A stretch of DNA of 64,000 nt from Nematostella vectensis. Lineage: Eukaryota > Cnidaria > Anthozoa > Actiniaria > Edwardsiidae. A program made the position numbers and the translations under genes. Shown here one piece after another: positions 47,661-57,791 of the stretch; the first letter of the stretch is position 1, and every line of letters starts with the position of its first letter. The notes below the pieces were generated by a model that searched no databases, had not been told where the DNA came from, and was given only the letters and a program-made list of their open reading frames with translations. Where the stretch lies: NCBI RefSeq assembly GCF_932526225.1, contig NC_064046.1, positions 9,695,719 through 9,759,718 of the forward strand. Direction: 5' to 3'.

Positions 47661-48881
47661 GATCATTTTACTGAGTAACGGGACCTTTAATTAGGAAATT
47701 TACATTCCTAATAACAGTAATAACGATAGAGGATATGAGATGATCACGAGGAGAAACATGAAAATTTAAGGAGCCACATAAAGGTGATAAATAAAATTGA
47801 TTGATTGATTGACCTTGTGTCTGTGTAAGAAACTCATATCTTATTTACATAATAATGATTGTGTGGAATTATTAGGTATGCCGCAGTATTTCGATGGCCC
47901 GTAAAAATAGCAATGCGTAATATTAGCATAACTTTAAGATGTTGTGTGATTCCACTGGAAATATCGATGCCCTCCGTGGTATTGTATCGAAACTAATTTA
48001 CACACTTTTATCTTCCGTCGGTGCCCCCCCCCCCCCCTCCTTTGGGAGTCCTGGATCCGCCCTTGGATAGAATATAATACAAGCCATCAAAAGCCAGTTA
48101 AATAAAACAACAACATCATCTTGTCTCTGTATAAACGAAACAATTACATTTCTGAAACGGGATGAATATGGTCTTCATGTTACTTGAATACTCGGTCTCC
48201 TTAATCATCTGCTACAATAAAATTTTTGAAACTCTTTAAGTTTCTGTGTGATTCCTGAAAATAATTCCAGAGCCTCAGCTGCGTCAGTTGGTGGGGTGTA
48301 GTTTGGCTTTATGAGTTGCACCAGCTCCTCCATATTTCCGCTGTAGTCTTCACAGGATTCAGTATACATGCGCTTGCACGCTTGCATGTCTTGGCGTAGG
48401 TAGTTTTTTGTATTGTATAGCTCCGGCATGAAAAAGAGCACATCCAGCTTTCCACCGATGACTTCGTGACGCTTTTGACTTGCGTGGGATAGATTATATA
48501 TTTTAATATTAATTATGAACATAAACAAACCTTAGTAAGGGCAGAATATGGGAAAACGTGAAGAACTCATCAGGACCGAAAGTAGCTGTGGGGGAATTGT
48601 TGTGTTGATCGAGTGCTACATGCTCAGTAACCCGGCAGAATTCTTTATCCGAAATTATAATCTCTGAAATTAGCATATCAAATTATCATCTCTGAAATAT
48701 TTATCTTTGAAGTTATTATCTCTCAAATTATCATCTCGGAAATTATTATCTCGGAAATTTGATGGCCCTTCTCGGCTTTCGTAGTTTTTAATTGGCTGGG
48801 AGATCAATTTCTTGAACGCTGATTGGATGCTATTTTTTCGTAAAAGAAACTTTTCCTCAAATAAGAAAGGCACACCCAAAC
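47661..48881. other. Intergenic; hAT end remnant and 15-bp repeat
   Basis: A C-run and GGGAGTCCTGGATCCGCCC at 48028-48064 look like the end of another hAT element (compare GGATCCAGG of copies 1 and 2). A ~15-bp unit like AATTATCATCTCTGA is repeated imperfectly about eight times at 48645-48761. A short (TTGA)n run lies near 47797-47813. Confidence 0.55.
48205..48528 (-). CDS. Possible exon of an unrecognised gene
   Basis: The minus-strand frame from about 48480 to the stop at 48205 encodes some 90 residues with four cysteines (LRQDMQACKRMYTESCEDYS; LELFSGITQKLKEFQKFYCS). A CCCACGCAAG sequence upstream (about 48478) could be an acceptor, so the ATG at 48528 is probably not the true start. I do not recognise the family. 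It lies outside the viral region in AT-rich DNA. Confidence 0.3.
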   Translation of the reverse strand: MFMFIINIKIYNLSHASQKRHEVIGGKLDVLFFMPELYNTKNYLRQDMQACKRMYTESCEDYSGNMEELVQLIKPNYTPPTDAAEALELFSGITQKLKEFQKFYCSR

Positions 48882-49547
48882 ATGGACGCTTACATAGAGG
48901 AGATTCTCAATAGCATGCCTGACAAAGAGGCGCCTGCCGTACTAGCAGGGCTGGTCCTGAACATAATGGACGAGGACATCCCCGAGGATGTCAAGCACAA
49001 GGTGCTTGAGCCGCTCGTTCCGGCAGAAGCGCGTCGGCGAGAGGCTGACGAAGAGGCCGCGAAGCAGGAGCCGTGGCGCGAGTTCGACCCGCTTCTAAAG
49101 CAAAAGGGCCCAGAGGGCTTAGACCCCGAGAAGGACTATTCTCTCTTCGTCGGCGGCGCCCATCTTCGGTTCCCAAGCTTGGATGCCACTCTTCGGGGCC
49201 AAGACATAAGCGCCGATGTTTACCAGGAGATACGAGATCTTGGTGGAGAAGGAGTCATTGCTGCAAAGCCGGTTATGCGGGGGCCTGATATCAATGACGA
49301 TGGCTCGGTGTGTTGGGTCTCGCACGAGCGAGAGTCTCTGCGGGCAAACGCAGTGTTGCCACCGGTGCTCGAGATGGTAGACCCTGACCGGCGTTACAGA
49401 CTCTTTACGGTTGTTGGTAAGGCCCCCGCAGAGCCATTGGCGCCAATCACAGAGAAAAAAAGGACTCCATCAGGCTCCCCCAATCTAGCGCGAGTAGCGA
49501 AGACTCGCAGGATCCTGAGTGTCGAGATTTCGCTGTCCGTTTCGTAG
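48882..49547 (+). pseudogene. Viral-element protein of unknown function, N-terminal part of the replication region
   Basis: ATG at 48882. It encodes an acidic helical N-terminus (PAVLAGLVLNIMDEDIPEDV), then SLFVGGAHLRFPSLDATLRG and VLEMVDPDRRYRLFTVV. I do not recognise a family. The frame shifts near 49480-49500, after which the chain continues in another frame to 49875, so it is probably the start of one long replication protein together with the next entries. Confidence 0.55.
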
Positions 49548-49875
49548 GCAAGTGCGCTCGCCATGGCAACGAGTCCTCGATCGTAGTTCGCGACCGTGAA
49601 GAAGCCGCGTATCTGACAAACCTCCTTGCGGGCACCGACCAATTACTTAACTTCGAGCATGCCGACGGGGCTCATCTGATCCAATACAAAGACGGTGTCC
49701 GACGCTCACAATGGTACCATATCAGGGCCTTCGTCTTGGCGTACACAAACATAGCGTTGCTACGCATGTTGAGGCGGATCCCTCGCGAAGACGTCCTCCG
49801 AGTGTGCACAGATGCCATATACGCAAAGGCAGTGCCCAGTGGTGTAAAGCTCGTGGAGCGAAATCCGAGGTAAGG
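49480..49875 (+). pseudogene. Replication protein middle part, possible DNA polymerase B palm motif
   Basis: The frame (stop at about 49873) reads VVRDREEAAYLTNLLAGTDQ, FVLAYTNIALLRMLRRIP and VLRVCTDAIYAKAVPSGVKL. The order of a helix followed by a V-x-TDxI-like strand resembles the palm motif C region of family B DNA polymerases, which usually has DTDS; here the first Asp is Cys, so this reading is weak. It directly precedes the helicase part, with a stop near 49873 and another near 49956 between. Confidence 0.4.
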
Positions 49876-49993
49876 AGAGTGGCGCCACAAGAAGCCTGGG
49901 TACGAGTGGCGACCCGAAGCGGCTTGGGGTCCGAAGAAGTCGGGGAGCTTGGCCTAAGAGCCAAGCACTGCGCCGAGTCTGCCGTGCGATCTA

Positions 49994-50990
49994 GTGGCCG
50001 CAACCTCTGCAAAGATGTATCTAGCCGGCCAAGGAGGATCGGGGAAGACCGAGTGGGCGGTGAGCATGTTCCGCGGCCGCAACGTTGTGGTGCTCACTCC
50101 CGAGAACTACCTCGCCCACGACCATCGCAATAACCTGCGTCTCGCGGTAAAGGCTCAAACCTACCACTATTTCCTCTGTATACCAGCGGAGAAGCCGATA
50201 GAGGAGTGGAGACCTTCCGAAATGGGGCACAAACTCGACCATCTTGCGGAAGTAATCATCATTGACGAGTGCTGTAAGGTACAGACTAAAGTTCTACGCG
50301 CCATCCTAGAGTATCTCGCCACGCGGCCGTGTCAGGTAGTGTGTTGTGGCGACTATGGGCAGGTCCTGCCCTGGGAAGATAAAGAGGGGCCTCACGATAT
50401 GCTCAAGGAGTGGGCACAAGGAAACATCCGCTGGTTCGAGTCCGACTACCGCTGCCTGTGTGAAGACTTCGGAAAGCCGTACAGTACATACGACGGCCTG
50501 CCCTCCTCCAGGCTCCACGACATAAAGGACCGGATTTGGTGTCGGTCAGATTCCCAACAGCTTGAGGTGTTTCGAGAGGAGTGGGATGGGGTAGCGTTCG
50601 ACGCGGCGATCGAGCAGGCCCACCCAAACGATATGTGGGTGTGCTCGACCAACAAGATGGGGGCTCTTGTTCAGCAGCAATTGATAGAGCACCATAGGGA
50701 AAACTAACCCCGATTGCCAGCAACCATCCGCTTTGACCCCGATCCTAGCGTCGCGCATTGATATCGCAAGCAAGGGAGGCCAGTGCCCGTGGCAGGCAAA
50801 AGGGTTGAGAAGGTCGACGCGTACAAAGGCACGGTAGTCGAGGTTCCTCTCGACTCGGTCCTTAACGAGCTTCCCCTCGAGTGAAAAAACGCGGGCTGGG
50901 GAACCGTCCACCGGGTGCAGGGTAAGACCATCCAGACTCCAAGACGTCTGTTTATCATAGACCACAGCTTCTAGGGCTGGATCACGATGC
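49994..50990 (+). pseudogene. Superfamily 1-type DNA helicase domain
   Basis: Walker A GQGGSGKTEWAVSMF at about 50030, Walker B VIIIDECCK at about 50258, motif III CCGDYGQVLPW near 50342, and after a stop near 50705 a motif V-like VHRVQGKTI at about 50906. Motif VI (YTGISRV) lies in a shifted frame near 50990. It would unwind DNA during replication of the element. The chain between 50705 and 50990 contains stops at about 50705, 50759, 50882 and 50971. The surrounding frames suggest it was fused to the parts before and after. Confidence 0.75.
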
Positions 50991-51390
50991 TGTATACACC
51001 GGCATCTCCCGCGTGCGGCGCGCCGACCAGATACTCCGCGTAATTCCCCCCGATAACGCCCCCGGTGCCTTGGCTCCCACAGAACTGCAGGCTACGCCCA
51101 GTGAAGAGCTCATTACAGCGCGAATCAAGCGATACGCTGTAGACGACAGGCAAAAGGATCGTACAAAGTACACGGGATCGCACCACGTTCTAACGGTAGA
51201 CCACGTACTCGGCATGATTGCTGACGCGGAAAAGAAGTGCACGGTCTGTGGCACTCAGCTTCTGTTTCAGGGATACACCAAGAGCCATCCTCAATGCTTC
51301 AGTATCGACCGGCTGGACGACAGTCAGGGTCACTGCAAGTGGAATGTCAGACTCACGTGCCTCAGCTGCAATAGAAGGCACAAGCGCTGA
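50991..51390 (+). pseudogene. Helicase end plus HNH-like zinc-binding domain
   Basis: It starts with the motif VI continuation (RRADQILRVIPPDN), then a linker, then CTVCGTQL and PQCFSIDRLDDSQGHCKWNV followed by RLTCLSCNRRH to the stop at 51390. The two CxxC pairs and the FSIDRLDD block resemble HNH/endonuclease VII-like treble-clef nucleases. Because no start or stop separates it from helicase motif VI in this frame, it looks like a C-terminal fusion to the helicase. Confidence 0.65.
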
Positions 51391-51607
51391 TCACGCAACA
51401 CGCAACTGCTAACGCGTGAAGCCGTGCTTAGAGTACGCCGTGTAATACAACACTGGCTGTCCCAGCTCCATAACCCTCTTTAGTATTGGGTATGCCTTGC
51501 TTGTCCACCACGGGTCCGTCGCTCGCCGTCGGCCCTTGTCCTGGAGGTCTCGCCTCGTTTACCGCGATGTAAACCCACGTTCCGACCTCTAAGCTTTAAG
51601 GGGACCT

Positions 51608-52383
51608 CTAGGGGGGCTTTTCGGCTTTGAGAGGCACGCGCCTCAGCTTTATGGCGTCTTTAGGCGAAAAGTCAGTCATGCGAGTCTTCGTTGCGTTTAT
51701 GTCCGAGATGACGATTGGCAAAGCAGTAACCCACTCGCGGTTTGTTTCGCCGGATGCAAGCTCCTTCGAGTACTGCGCACGAAATAGGCGCTGTGCCAGC
51801 CAGCGATGGAAAGACTCGGCGAAAGCTTGGCTCCTTTGGTGCCCTGGCTCAGCCCGTCGGATCTCCACCCCGTGGTCTGTTAGGAGCTTTGTGGTGGCAC
51901 CCTTGAACTCCGTGCCGTCATCAACCATGAGGACTTTAGGCCATGTGAGACGTCCCTCTGCCTAGATGTCAGCGAGTTCGCGGGAAACAACGCCGCGTTC
52001 TTGGTCCTCAGTGGGCGAGCGGCTTTATATCGTGAAGCAACGTCAACGACAGTCAGGGCATACTTGTACCAGCGGTCGGTTGGCAAGAATAGTAGGTCCG
52101 ACTGGTGGATACGGTTCGGTGTCTGCTCCGAGAAATGGGCGTATGTAGTCGGAGGAGGGGGCGTCTAAGTGTAGCCCCCGACGGGCTGCGAGCTTACCCA
52201 CTTGCGCACTCGATCTATGGAGGCTGAGTCCTTGGGAAGTTTGGCATGCAGAGCGGTCACTTCCTGGAAGCCACCTCTGGCGTAGTATATAGGACGAATG
52301 AACGCATCGAATTCTTCGTCGGACATGCGCTTTGCCGCCATTACGTGTCGGCAATGTATTGCAACAGGTGTGTCAGTCTCCAA
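51608..52383 (-). pseudogene. Retroviral-type (Polinton) integrase, broken
   Basis: Minus strand. N-terminal part 52383-52165 (YYARGGFQEVTALHAKLPKD), then in shifted frames LPTDRWYKYALTVVDVASRY with the first catalytic Asp (about 52050), VDDGTEFKGATTKLLTDHGV with the second Asp (about 51920) and HQRSQAFAESFHRWLAQRLF with the catalytic Glu (about 51830). It ends at 51608. The spacing is that of a DDE integrase of the Polinton type, which joins the linear element to chromosomal DNA. At least two frameshifts (near 52165 and 51930-51980) inactivate it. Confidence 0.85.
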
Positions 52384-52622
52384 CAGGCTGTTGCTGTCTG
52401 CTCGGGTAGTGCCGAGGCGGTCATTTTGAGGACGGTAGGCCCTCGGAGAACGACATTGGCGAATATCTTAACGCACTCGCTGTCTGCGCGCCACAACTCG
52501 AGGCTTCGGTTAGCAATGTCACCAAAGCTACATAATCCACCCATCGGCATCGCAGTCGACTTGTCTTGCTTAGCAGCGGCTGCTACCTCGTGCATAGCAC
52601 TCCACAACCGGTCTGCAAGCAT
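52341..52622 (-). CDS. Hypothetical small protein of the viral element
   Basis: ATG frame of 93 codons on the minus strand, upstream of the integrase and overlapping its first codons. It begins MLADRLWSAMHEVAAAAKQD and has mixed helical content without a recognised motif. It could be an independent gene or a decayed extension of the integrase N-terminus. A (TATACG)n run lies just outside its start (52623-52642). Confidence 0.4.
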   Translation of the reverse strand: MLADRLWSAMHEVAAAAKQDKSTAMPMGGLCSFGDIANRSLELWRADSECVKIFANVVLRGPTVLKMTASALPEQTATACWRLTHLLQYIADT

Positions 52623-52674
52623 TTTATACGTATACGTATACGCGCAGTGTGGAAAAAGGCCGCCCAGATCTAGA

Positions 52675-53100
52675 TCACAGCAAGCAGCTAGCTGTGTAGC
52701 CGATGGCGATTGCGCCGGCGCAAATGTACGCTAACTCGGCGTTTTTCTGCATTTTGCTGGGGATGTAGTAGTCGGACAGCCCAGGAGCCCGCATCGACTC
52801 CAGGGATTGTCTTGGTCGGGTCTGGTTGTAGAGTTTGAGCGCGTAGTCAGTGTTGGTGAAGTTTTGCTTTGCGAGGGCCCCTCTCTCGCGACTTTGCGCT
52901 TGCCAATCGAGGACTTTTTGTCGCCGCTGTTGGTAGCGTCCATAGTCTTGTTGGTATTTCCCGAGGGCCTTGTCGTGCCTCTCCTTCTCAGCTAAGGCAG
53001 GGCTCTCACCGTTCGACAGGAACTTTGCGAGGTAGTTGCCACCAACGAATGCATTCGCGTTTAGGACGGCGCCACCAACCAAAATTGCGGTGGAGGCCAT
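52675..53100 (-). CDS. Membrane/coiled-coil protein of the viral element
   Basis: ATG at 53100, 141 codons, intact. It begins MASTAILVGGAVLNANAFVG (hydrophobic), continues with a long charged helix (KERHDKALGKYQQDYGRYQQ) and ends with a hydrophobic helix (LAYICAGAIAIGYTASCLL). Two terminal hydrophobic segments around a coiled coil suggest a virion or membrane-associated role. Similar small proteins accompany capsid genes in cnidarian Polinton-like elements, from general memory of such loci. It is the only clearly undamaged longer frame in the minus cluster. Confidence 0.65.
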   Translation of the reverse strand: MASTAILVGGAVLNANAFVGGNYLAKFLSNGESPALAEKERHDKALGKYQQDYGRYQQRRQKVLDWQAQSRERGALAKQNFTNTDYALKLYNQTRPRQSLESMRAPGLSDYYIPSKMQKNAELAYICAGAIAIGYTASCLL

Positions 53101-53157
53101 CGAGTAGTGTGTGATGCTGTGTACGTGAACACGAGTCTAATACGTGGCCTACACAAG

Positions 53158-53420
53158 ACTACATGGGCAGGATCTTCTGGTCCTCAAGGTAACCCTTCAA
53201 AGCGACAGCACCCGCAACAGCGGCAGTCAATTTTGCGTAGTTCATGGCGTTCGCGGAGGGGTCTTTGGTGAAGTCTTTGCGCAAGACCTTGCGCCCAACC
53301 TAGCCAATACCGGCGACGAGGCCGGTTATGACTGCGGCGTCGGTGATGGTCTTTGTAATCTTGCTTTGCTTGTCGTCGACATTGCGATGCACGGACGTGC
53401 GGATATGGGTGGAGCTCTTG
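53158..53420 (-). pseudogene. Small hydrophobic protein of the viral element
   Basis: Minus strand frame reading ITKTITDAAVITGLVAGIG, a stop at about 53302, then VGRKVLRKDFTKDPSANAMN and YAKLTAAVAGAVALKGYLED with a stop near 53162. The alternating hydrophobic helices suggest a membrane protein. One in-frame stop breaks it. It may be the tail of the frame starting at 54000 after a shift. Confidence 0.55.
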
Positions 53421-53559
53421 TGTTTAAATGTCTGCTTACTCCATGGCTAGCAGTCGATATTTGCATTTCCCGGGTCGGCTCGCCGGAACGGAAAGCGGTG
53501 GTTGCTGTGCATTTGCGGGCGGAGTCACGTCGTCGGTACCTTCGGTAGCTGTGGGTGTA

Positions 53560-54000
53560 CGAGTGAACAGCAGCTAGCTCCCGCCTACGTGTGTAGAGGC
53601 CGATCAATGACACTAGAAGACCAGCGACCCCGATAACCGAGCTAGCCGACCAAGCAAAGTTGCCCTCCGGGACTGGTGTGTGTTCGTCATAGCCCTCGCG
53701 TCCCCGCGACTCGCTAGCGACCGGCGACTCAACGTGTTGCGCAGCTTTTTTCTTCGCTCTGTTACGTCGGTTCCACTCTGCCAAGCGGCTTCCAGCTTCG
53801 ACTCGTCCAGGGTGTTTAGGTCGGGTCGCGGGTGGTTCGGGGCTCGTGATCCTCTCCACTTTCTCACGTGCAGGTTCATGAGCAGTTTGTTCCGCAGCTT
53901 GTTCGTCAGATTCCGCGAGATGCTGAGCACTAGTACTTCCTTGAGGTTCCTCCATTTGTGATGCAATTATTTGGTTGCTGAAAAAGCGGCAAGCTTTCAA
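53560..54000 (-). pseudogene. Basic protein with one membrane segment, viral element
   Basis: Minus strand. The frame is rich in Glu, Ala and Lys (PGRVEAGSRLAEWNRRNRAK), followed by a hydrophobic segment (SSVIGVAGLLVSLIGLYTRR). Beyond about 53580 the reading becomes an arginine- and threonine-rich tail that looks like a wrong frame, so the true C-terminus has probably shifted into the entry at 53158-53420. The family is not recognised by name. Confidence 0.5.
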
Positions 54001-54130
54001 ATGAGCGTCTACTCTTAGGTCGTCATGGCAGACTCGCTATCTGGTGAGTCCGCGACTGCTACCTCGTGCATACTAGTGCCGTTAGTGTTCACATGACGTG
54101 CTACGTGTAGCGCTCCGACGGCTAAAGCCA

Positions 54131-54487
54131 TCAAACGACCGCAGCGCAGAGACAGGCTTCCGCACAATGTGCGGAGCTCGTTGTTGACACGAGGTCATTG
54201 TGAAGACCGACCACACTGTCTATCGGCAGCGTCATGCCTACTAGCTTGGTCGTAAGCTTCAGGAAGTTGTCTGCCAGGGCGTCTGTAGTCCGGCTGGCTA
54301 GAGTGGTCTCGTATCGCTTCTCGTACTTCCTCACCTCCTCGGCACTCATGCGTTTGAAGTCGTCGTGAGTCAGGGCCTTGCCTACCATCTCTCTCGACTT
54401 CCCCGAGGCTACGAGTTTCGCGAGTTTCTCCCTCGTGTCTGCTATCTCAGCTTGCTCTTTTGCTGGCTGCGTCGAGCGGTCCAACAA
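54131..54487 (-). pseudogene. Helical protein of the viral element, N-terminus joined to the ATPase remnant
   Basis: Minus strand frame with a TTG at its 5' limit and no ATG. It reads QAEIADTREKLAKLVASGKS, HDDFKRMSAEEVRKYEKRYE and ALADNFLKLTTKLVGM. It follows the ATPase remnant with no gap, so a deletion seems to have removed the ATPase C-terminus and the start of this gene. Function unknown. Confidence 0.55.
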
Positions 54488-54693
54488 CTCGATATGTGAC
54501 CCGCCTCAGGTGTGACGACAAACAGACGATCGTCGCCCTCGCCGAAGCCTTCGTATGTTTTGTTGTAGACAAAGGTAGGGCACACGAGTACGATGTAGTC
54601 AAACTTGCCCCGGAAAGTTTGAATTTATTGGGTCTTCCCGCATGACGTCTGGCCCACGATGAGAGTGTTAAATGGGATGTTTTTCGTGTCCAT
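54488..54693 (-). pseudogene. Packaging-ATPase N-terminus (A32/FtsK type), truncated
   Basis: ATG at 54693, 15 bases after the capsid gene stop. It encodes NIPFNTLIVGQTSCGKT, a Walker A motif (GxxxxGKT), then a stop and FRGKFDYIVLVCPTFVYNKT. This start fits the genome-packaging ATPases of Polintons and related viruses, but only about 68 codons remain; Walker B and the rest are missing. Confidence 0.7.
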
Positions 54694-54708
54694 ACTGTAC
54701 TACTGTGC

Positions 54709-55875
54709 TCAGTATTGTATAGACTCTAGCTGTCCGTTCATAAGGTTCGTTTAGGCGTCGGCCACCACAAACACGTGACAGTTTACGGTACCCGTGCCGC
54801 TTGCCGTGCGTTTTATCTCGAGATGCACACCGTCGCGGGTGTTGACCAATCGGAGACCGCCCCCATGGATAGCATTGTCGTCCGTCGTTCGAAGGTCGAT
54901 CCACAGAGCAAACTTGTATCGCCATAGAACGACTCGGGGCCGACACTAGGCGCTCCGCTGCCACTGACAAACCACCTTTTCGCCTCCTTCCAGAAATCCG
55001 TGGGGCGTAGTCCCTGGCTGAAAACCTTGTTTGGCATGCCTTCGATTGTAACGCGGACGCTCTTGATGTCGGGGTACACGAACTTCTCAGAGTCGCGAGC
55101 CCCTGCCGTGTATGGCTCCACAAAGAGGAGCAACAGACCACTCATAGACCTTCGCGGCAGGTTGACACTCTCGTTGATTATTCTGTCCGTCCCTTTGCTA
55201 ATCACGAAGGTTCAGTTGCTCGTAGAAGAACGTTGTGCCGTTTTGGTAGGCGGCGGCTGCAGACCGGGTGAGGTTGTCGTCCCTCAGGCTTTCGTATTCC
55301 AGCTCTAGATTTTTGATGCCGTAGGATAATTTGGTAGCATCGCTCCCGACGACTACCTGATCAACCGTTGCGAGCGTGATCTCGAAGAGCAGCGCCTCGG
55401 AGAGCGCGCTTGGGTACAGTACGCCGTGGTCCGTCAGCAGAGAATGGTCTAGCGGGATGATGTACTTCGTCCCGTGGGCGGCGTTCAGAGCGTTCTCCTT
55501 GGCGTTACTAGTCGCTTTATCGCCAGCCTTGGAGCGAAGCTTGCGCATGTTTTCTGACTATATGCCCTGCTCCAGGCGGTCCTCTCTCTCGACCTTGGAC
55601 AGGTAAAGCTCCTCATACGTCTTGAAGACATCGTAGCGGTTGGTGTCCTGGAGCGTTTCTCCTGCAAACGTGATTTTCAGGCGGCTCACGAGATTTCGGC
55701 CGACGTTGTTCACGACGGTATTATTTGCTTGGCCTGAAATGGAGAGATCGAAACCGACCCAAGGAGCCAGGCACAAGCGTGACGTCTTCCGATAGCTTTG
55801 GGACCGCCACTTATAGCGTCTCGCCGGGGAAAGCCGTCGACGGGTTGAGAGTGACCCGGTGAACAGTTCTCTCGG
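54709..55875 (-). pseudogene. Major capsid-type protein of the viral element, broken
   Basis: Minus strand. Pieces in order: LNPSTAFPGETL and FDLSISGQANNTVVNNVGRN (from about 55840), YDVFKTYEELYLSKVERED, KYIIPLDHSLLTDHGVLYPS, VVVGSDATKLSYGIKNLELE, LLLFVEPYTAGARDSEKFVY, and finally GTVNCHVFVVADA followed by an end near 54709. This is a capsid protein of the kind found in Polinton/adintovirus-like elements and often left unnamed in cnidarian annotations. Frame breaks lie near 55776-55800, 55548-55560, 55198-55205 and 54813. The N-terminus is cut where it meets the divergent plus-strand gene. Confidence 0.8.
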
Positions 55876-56350
55876 CTTTCAACCCCAGAGATAGACGCGG
55901 TCATCCAGGAGAACACAGAACGAGTCCAAGAGCTGCAAGGGGTGGTAACCACAGACAGGGAGACCATCGACGACCCTAACACGTCAGAAGGTCGCCGCCA
56001 AGAGGCCCGTGAGCCAACGAGGAAAGGCTATCCGAGATTGATGAATTAGAACGCGAAAACCGAGAGCTCGAGAACCAAAAGCCGCTCAGAGAGGGCATCA
56101 AAGCCATCTTCAAAAAGTACTGCTCTACCGTCAATGCTATCGGGTTGGCCGTAGCGACGACGATCGCGGCCATTGTGACGTCGCTCGGCAAGTCGCTCTC
56201 CTCCGTGGCCAGAGGGGTCGGTAACGGGCTTAAGGCGATCGGGAAAAAGCTAGACGAGCTTCTCCCTGGGCTAGTAGGCAGCATCGCGAACTTCGTGTTA
56301 AAATGCGTGGCTGCTCATTTTAGCAGTAGCCGCGTTCTTGGTTCGTTGAA
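55876..56350 (+). pseudogene. Coiled-coil protein with C-terminal membrane helices, viral element
   Basis: Plus strand, head to head with the capsid gene. It reads PEIDAVIQENTERVQELQGV, a charged coiled coil (SEIDELERENRELENQKPLR), then hydrophobic and glycine-rich helices (AIGLAVATTIAAIVTSLGKS; GVGNGLKAIGKKLDELLPGL) and, in a shifted frame, a terminal hydrophobic helix (WLLILAVAAFLVR) with a stop near 56349. It is probably a minor virion or membrane-active protein. Shifts occur near 56015 and 56305; the start is not visible. Confidence 0.6.
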
Positions 56351-56360
56351 TGCAAAGCAA

Positions 56361-57480
56361 TCATCGGAACAAGTAATACGCCGCGGCCACCGCGAGTGCC
56401 GACAACCCCGCCTTGAGGGCGGTGTGGTCGCTTTTTTCGCCCGGTCCGGGCGATGTCATGCTGCGCATACGCGAAGAGGGTGCAGGCGCCGCGCCCTCTG
56501 AGTGCACTACGGCCTTGCTTCGCACCTCGCGGTCGAACCTCGGATCACTCACGTGTTGCTCCCTAGGATGCCCACCGGCCATGTTATGAGCACCGACTGG
56601 CTTTGTCTCAGTGTTGATCGCGTTTGCGCCGAGCGTCATGGAGTCTGTGGCTTTCTGCATTTTATTGTTGTAGCCCACGACGCTTTGTAAGTTTATCACC
56701 AGATCGCTCTGCATCAGCCACACTCCTGGTGCGACCGCAAGACTCAGTCTCACCTTAGCCTCCTGCACGGCTAACTGGTACCTTTGCACGCTTTGAGCGA
56801 TGTCGTTTTCTATGATCGCGTCTTCAAGCAGCTTCGTGAACTCCGCCTTCGCCTCCATGGCCGGCCCACCGGCCCCCGCGATAGAGGAATGGACGTTCAC
56901 CTGCCCGCCAAGCACTGTGTAGACGAACGCCTCGACCGAGCGATCGAGTCTTCCTAGCCCTGCTTTTGTCAGCCCCTTACCTTTGGGAGGCGCAAACCAG
57001 CTATAATGCACAACCCGTGGTCGTTGTTGTGTATGAAACCCACTTGCTTTCCGGTATGTACGTCCCACCATCGTCGCTAAACAGATTGAGGTGGCTCGGG
57101 TACTCGTCCGCCGCCGTGTCGTAGCCACGGATCACGTGCACGTTGCGATACCCCTCCCCCGGGTAGAACACAAACACATCGCATAGCCCGTGGTTCCGCC
57201 CGCCTTTCCATCGGAAGTCCGGCTTACGCGGCAAACCGAACTCTATACATAGACGCTCGAAAGCGGCTTTCTTGTAGGGGTTATCTTTTTGCGTGAACGG
57301 GTTGTCGCCAAGCAGGGGGGCGCCGAGCTCGTAGAGTATCCTCCGCGTGGTAAAGTAGACGTGAAACCTTAGAAATCCACTGATGACAGAGGGGAGCGTG
57401 GCGAAGGCGGGGTCGGTCAGGTACACCACGCATCCGGCGGTTGCGCACCAGACCGCAAAGTTGAGTTGCTGTGGCCAGCA
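56361..57480 (-). pseudogene. Large conserved protein of the viral element, one frameshift
   Basis: Minus strand. The N-terminal part (57480-57010) reads VVYLTDPAFATLPSVISGFL, DNPYKKAAFERLCIEFGLPR and RWKGGRNHGLCDVFVFYPGE up to YIPESKWVSYTT; after a shift near 57010 the second part reads YSWFAPPKGKGLTKAGLGRL, VQRYQLAVQEAKVRLSLAVA, MQSDLVINLQSVVGYNNKMQ and ends at 56361 with a hydrophobic helix (LSALAVAAAYYLFR). A C-terminal anchor suggests a virion protein. I cannot name the family. Apart from the shift it is well preserved (about 370 residues). Confidence 0.65.
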
Positions 57481-57613
57481 CCTATAGGAAGGCTCCGATA
57501 GCCACCGGCGAGACTCCTTGGCGGACTACTGCGTGCGTGACTACTGTCTCTTTGAATATGTCTCGGACCCTAGTCGTGAATGATTAGGGTCAGTGACCTA
57601 GGGAAACCGGATT

Positions 57614-57663
57614 TTGCGTGTTTGATTTGTTTGGCTATAGCGTGTTTGATATGTTTGGCTATA
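57614..57663 (+). repeat. 24-bp tandem duplication
   Basis: CGTGTTTGATTTGTTTGGCT plus ATAG is followed by the same 24 bases with one change (57615-57662). It lies in the gap before the penton-like gene. Confidence 0.75.
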
Positions 57664-57791
57664 GAGGTTCCTGCCGCAGTTGCCGCCTTTTTCGTCTATT
57701 CCGCCTCTTTCGCCTCCTCGTTCAGCATCCGCCAGCCTTCCCAATCCATGCTCAGTCCTAATAAACACGAAGGCGGGCTGTGTTCAATACA

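Noticed and set aside
49711-50133. Plus frame of 140 codons overlapping the helicase
   Set aside because: Arginine- and serine-rich shadow of the helicase reading frame, without a motif.
53144-53548. Plus-strand frames in the viral minus cluster (53144-53548, 53680-53961 and others)
   Set aside because: They are antisense shadows of minus-strand genes in GC-rich DNA, where long chance frames are common; their translations look like repetitive arginine/serine/leucine text.
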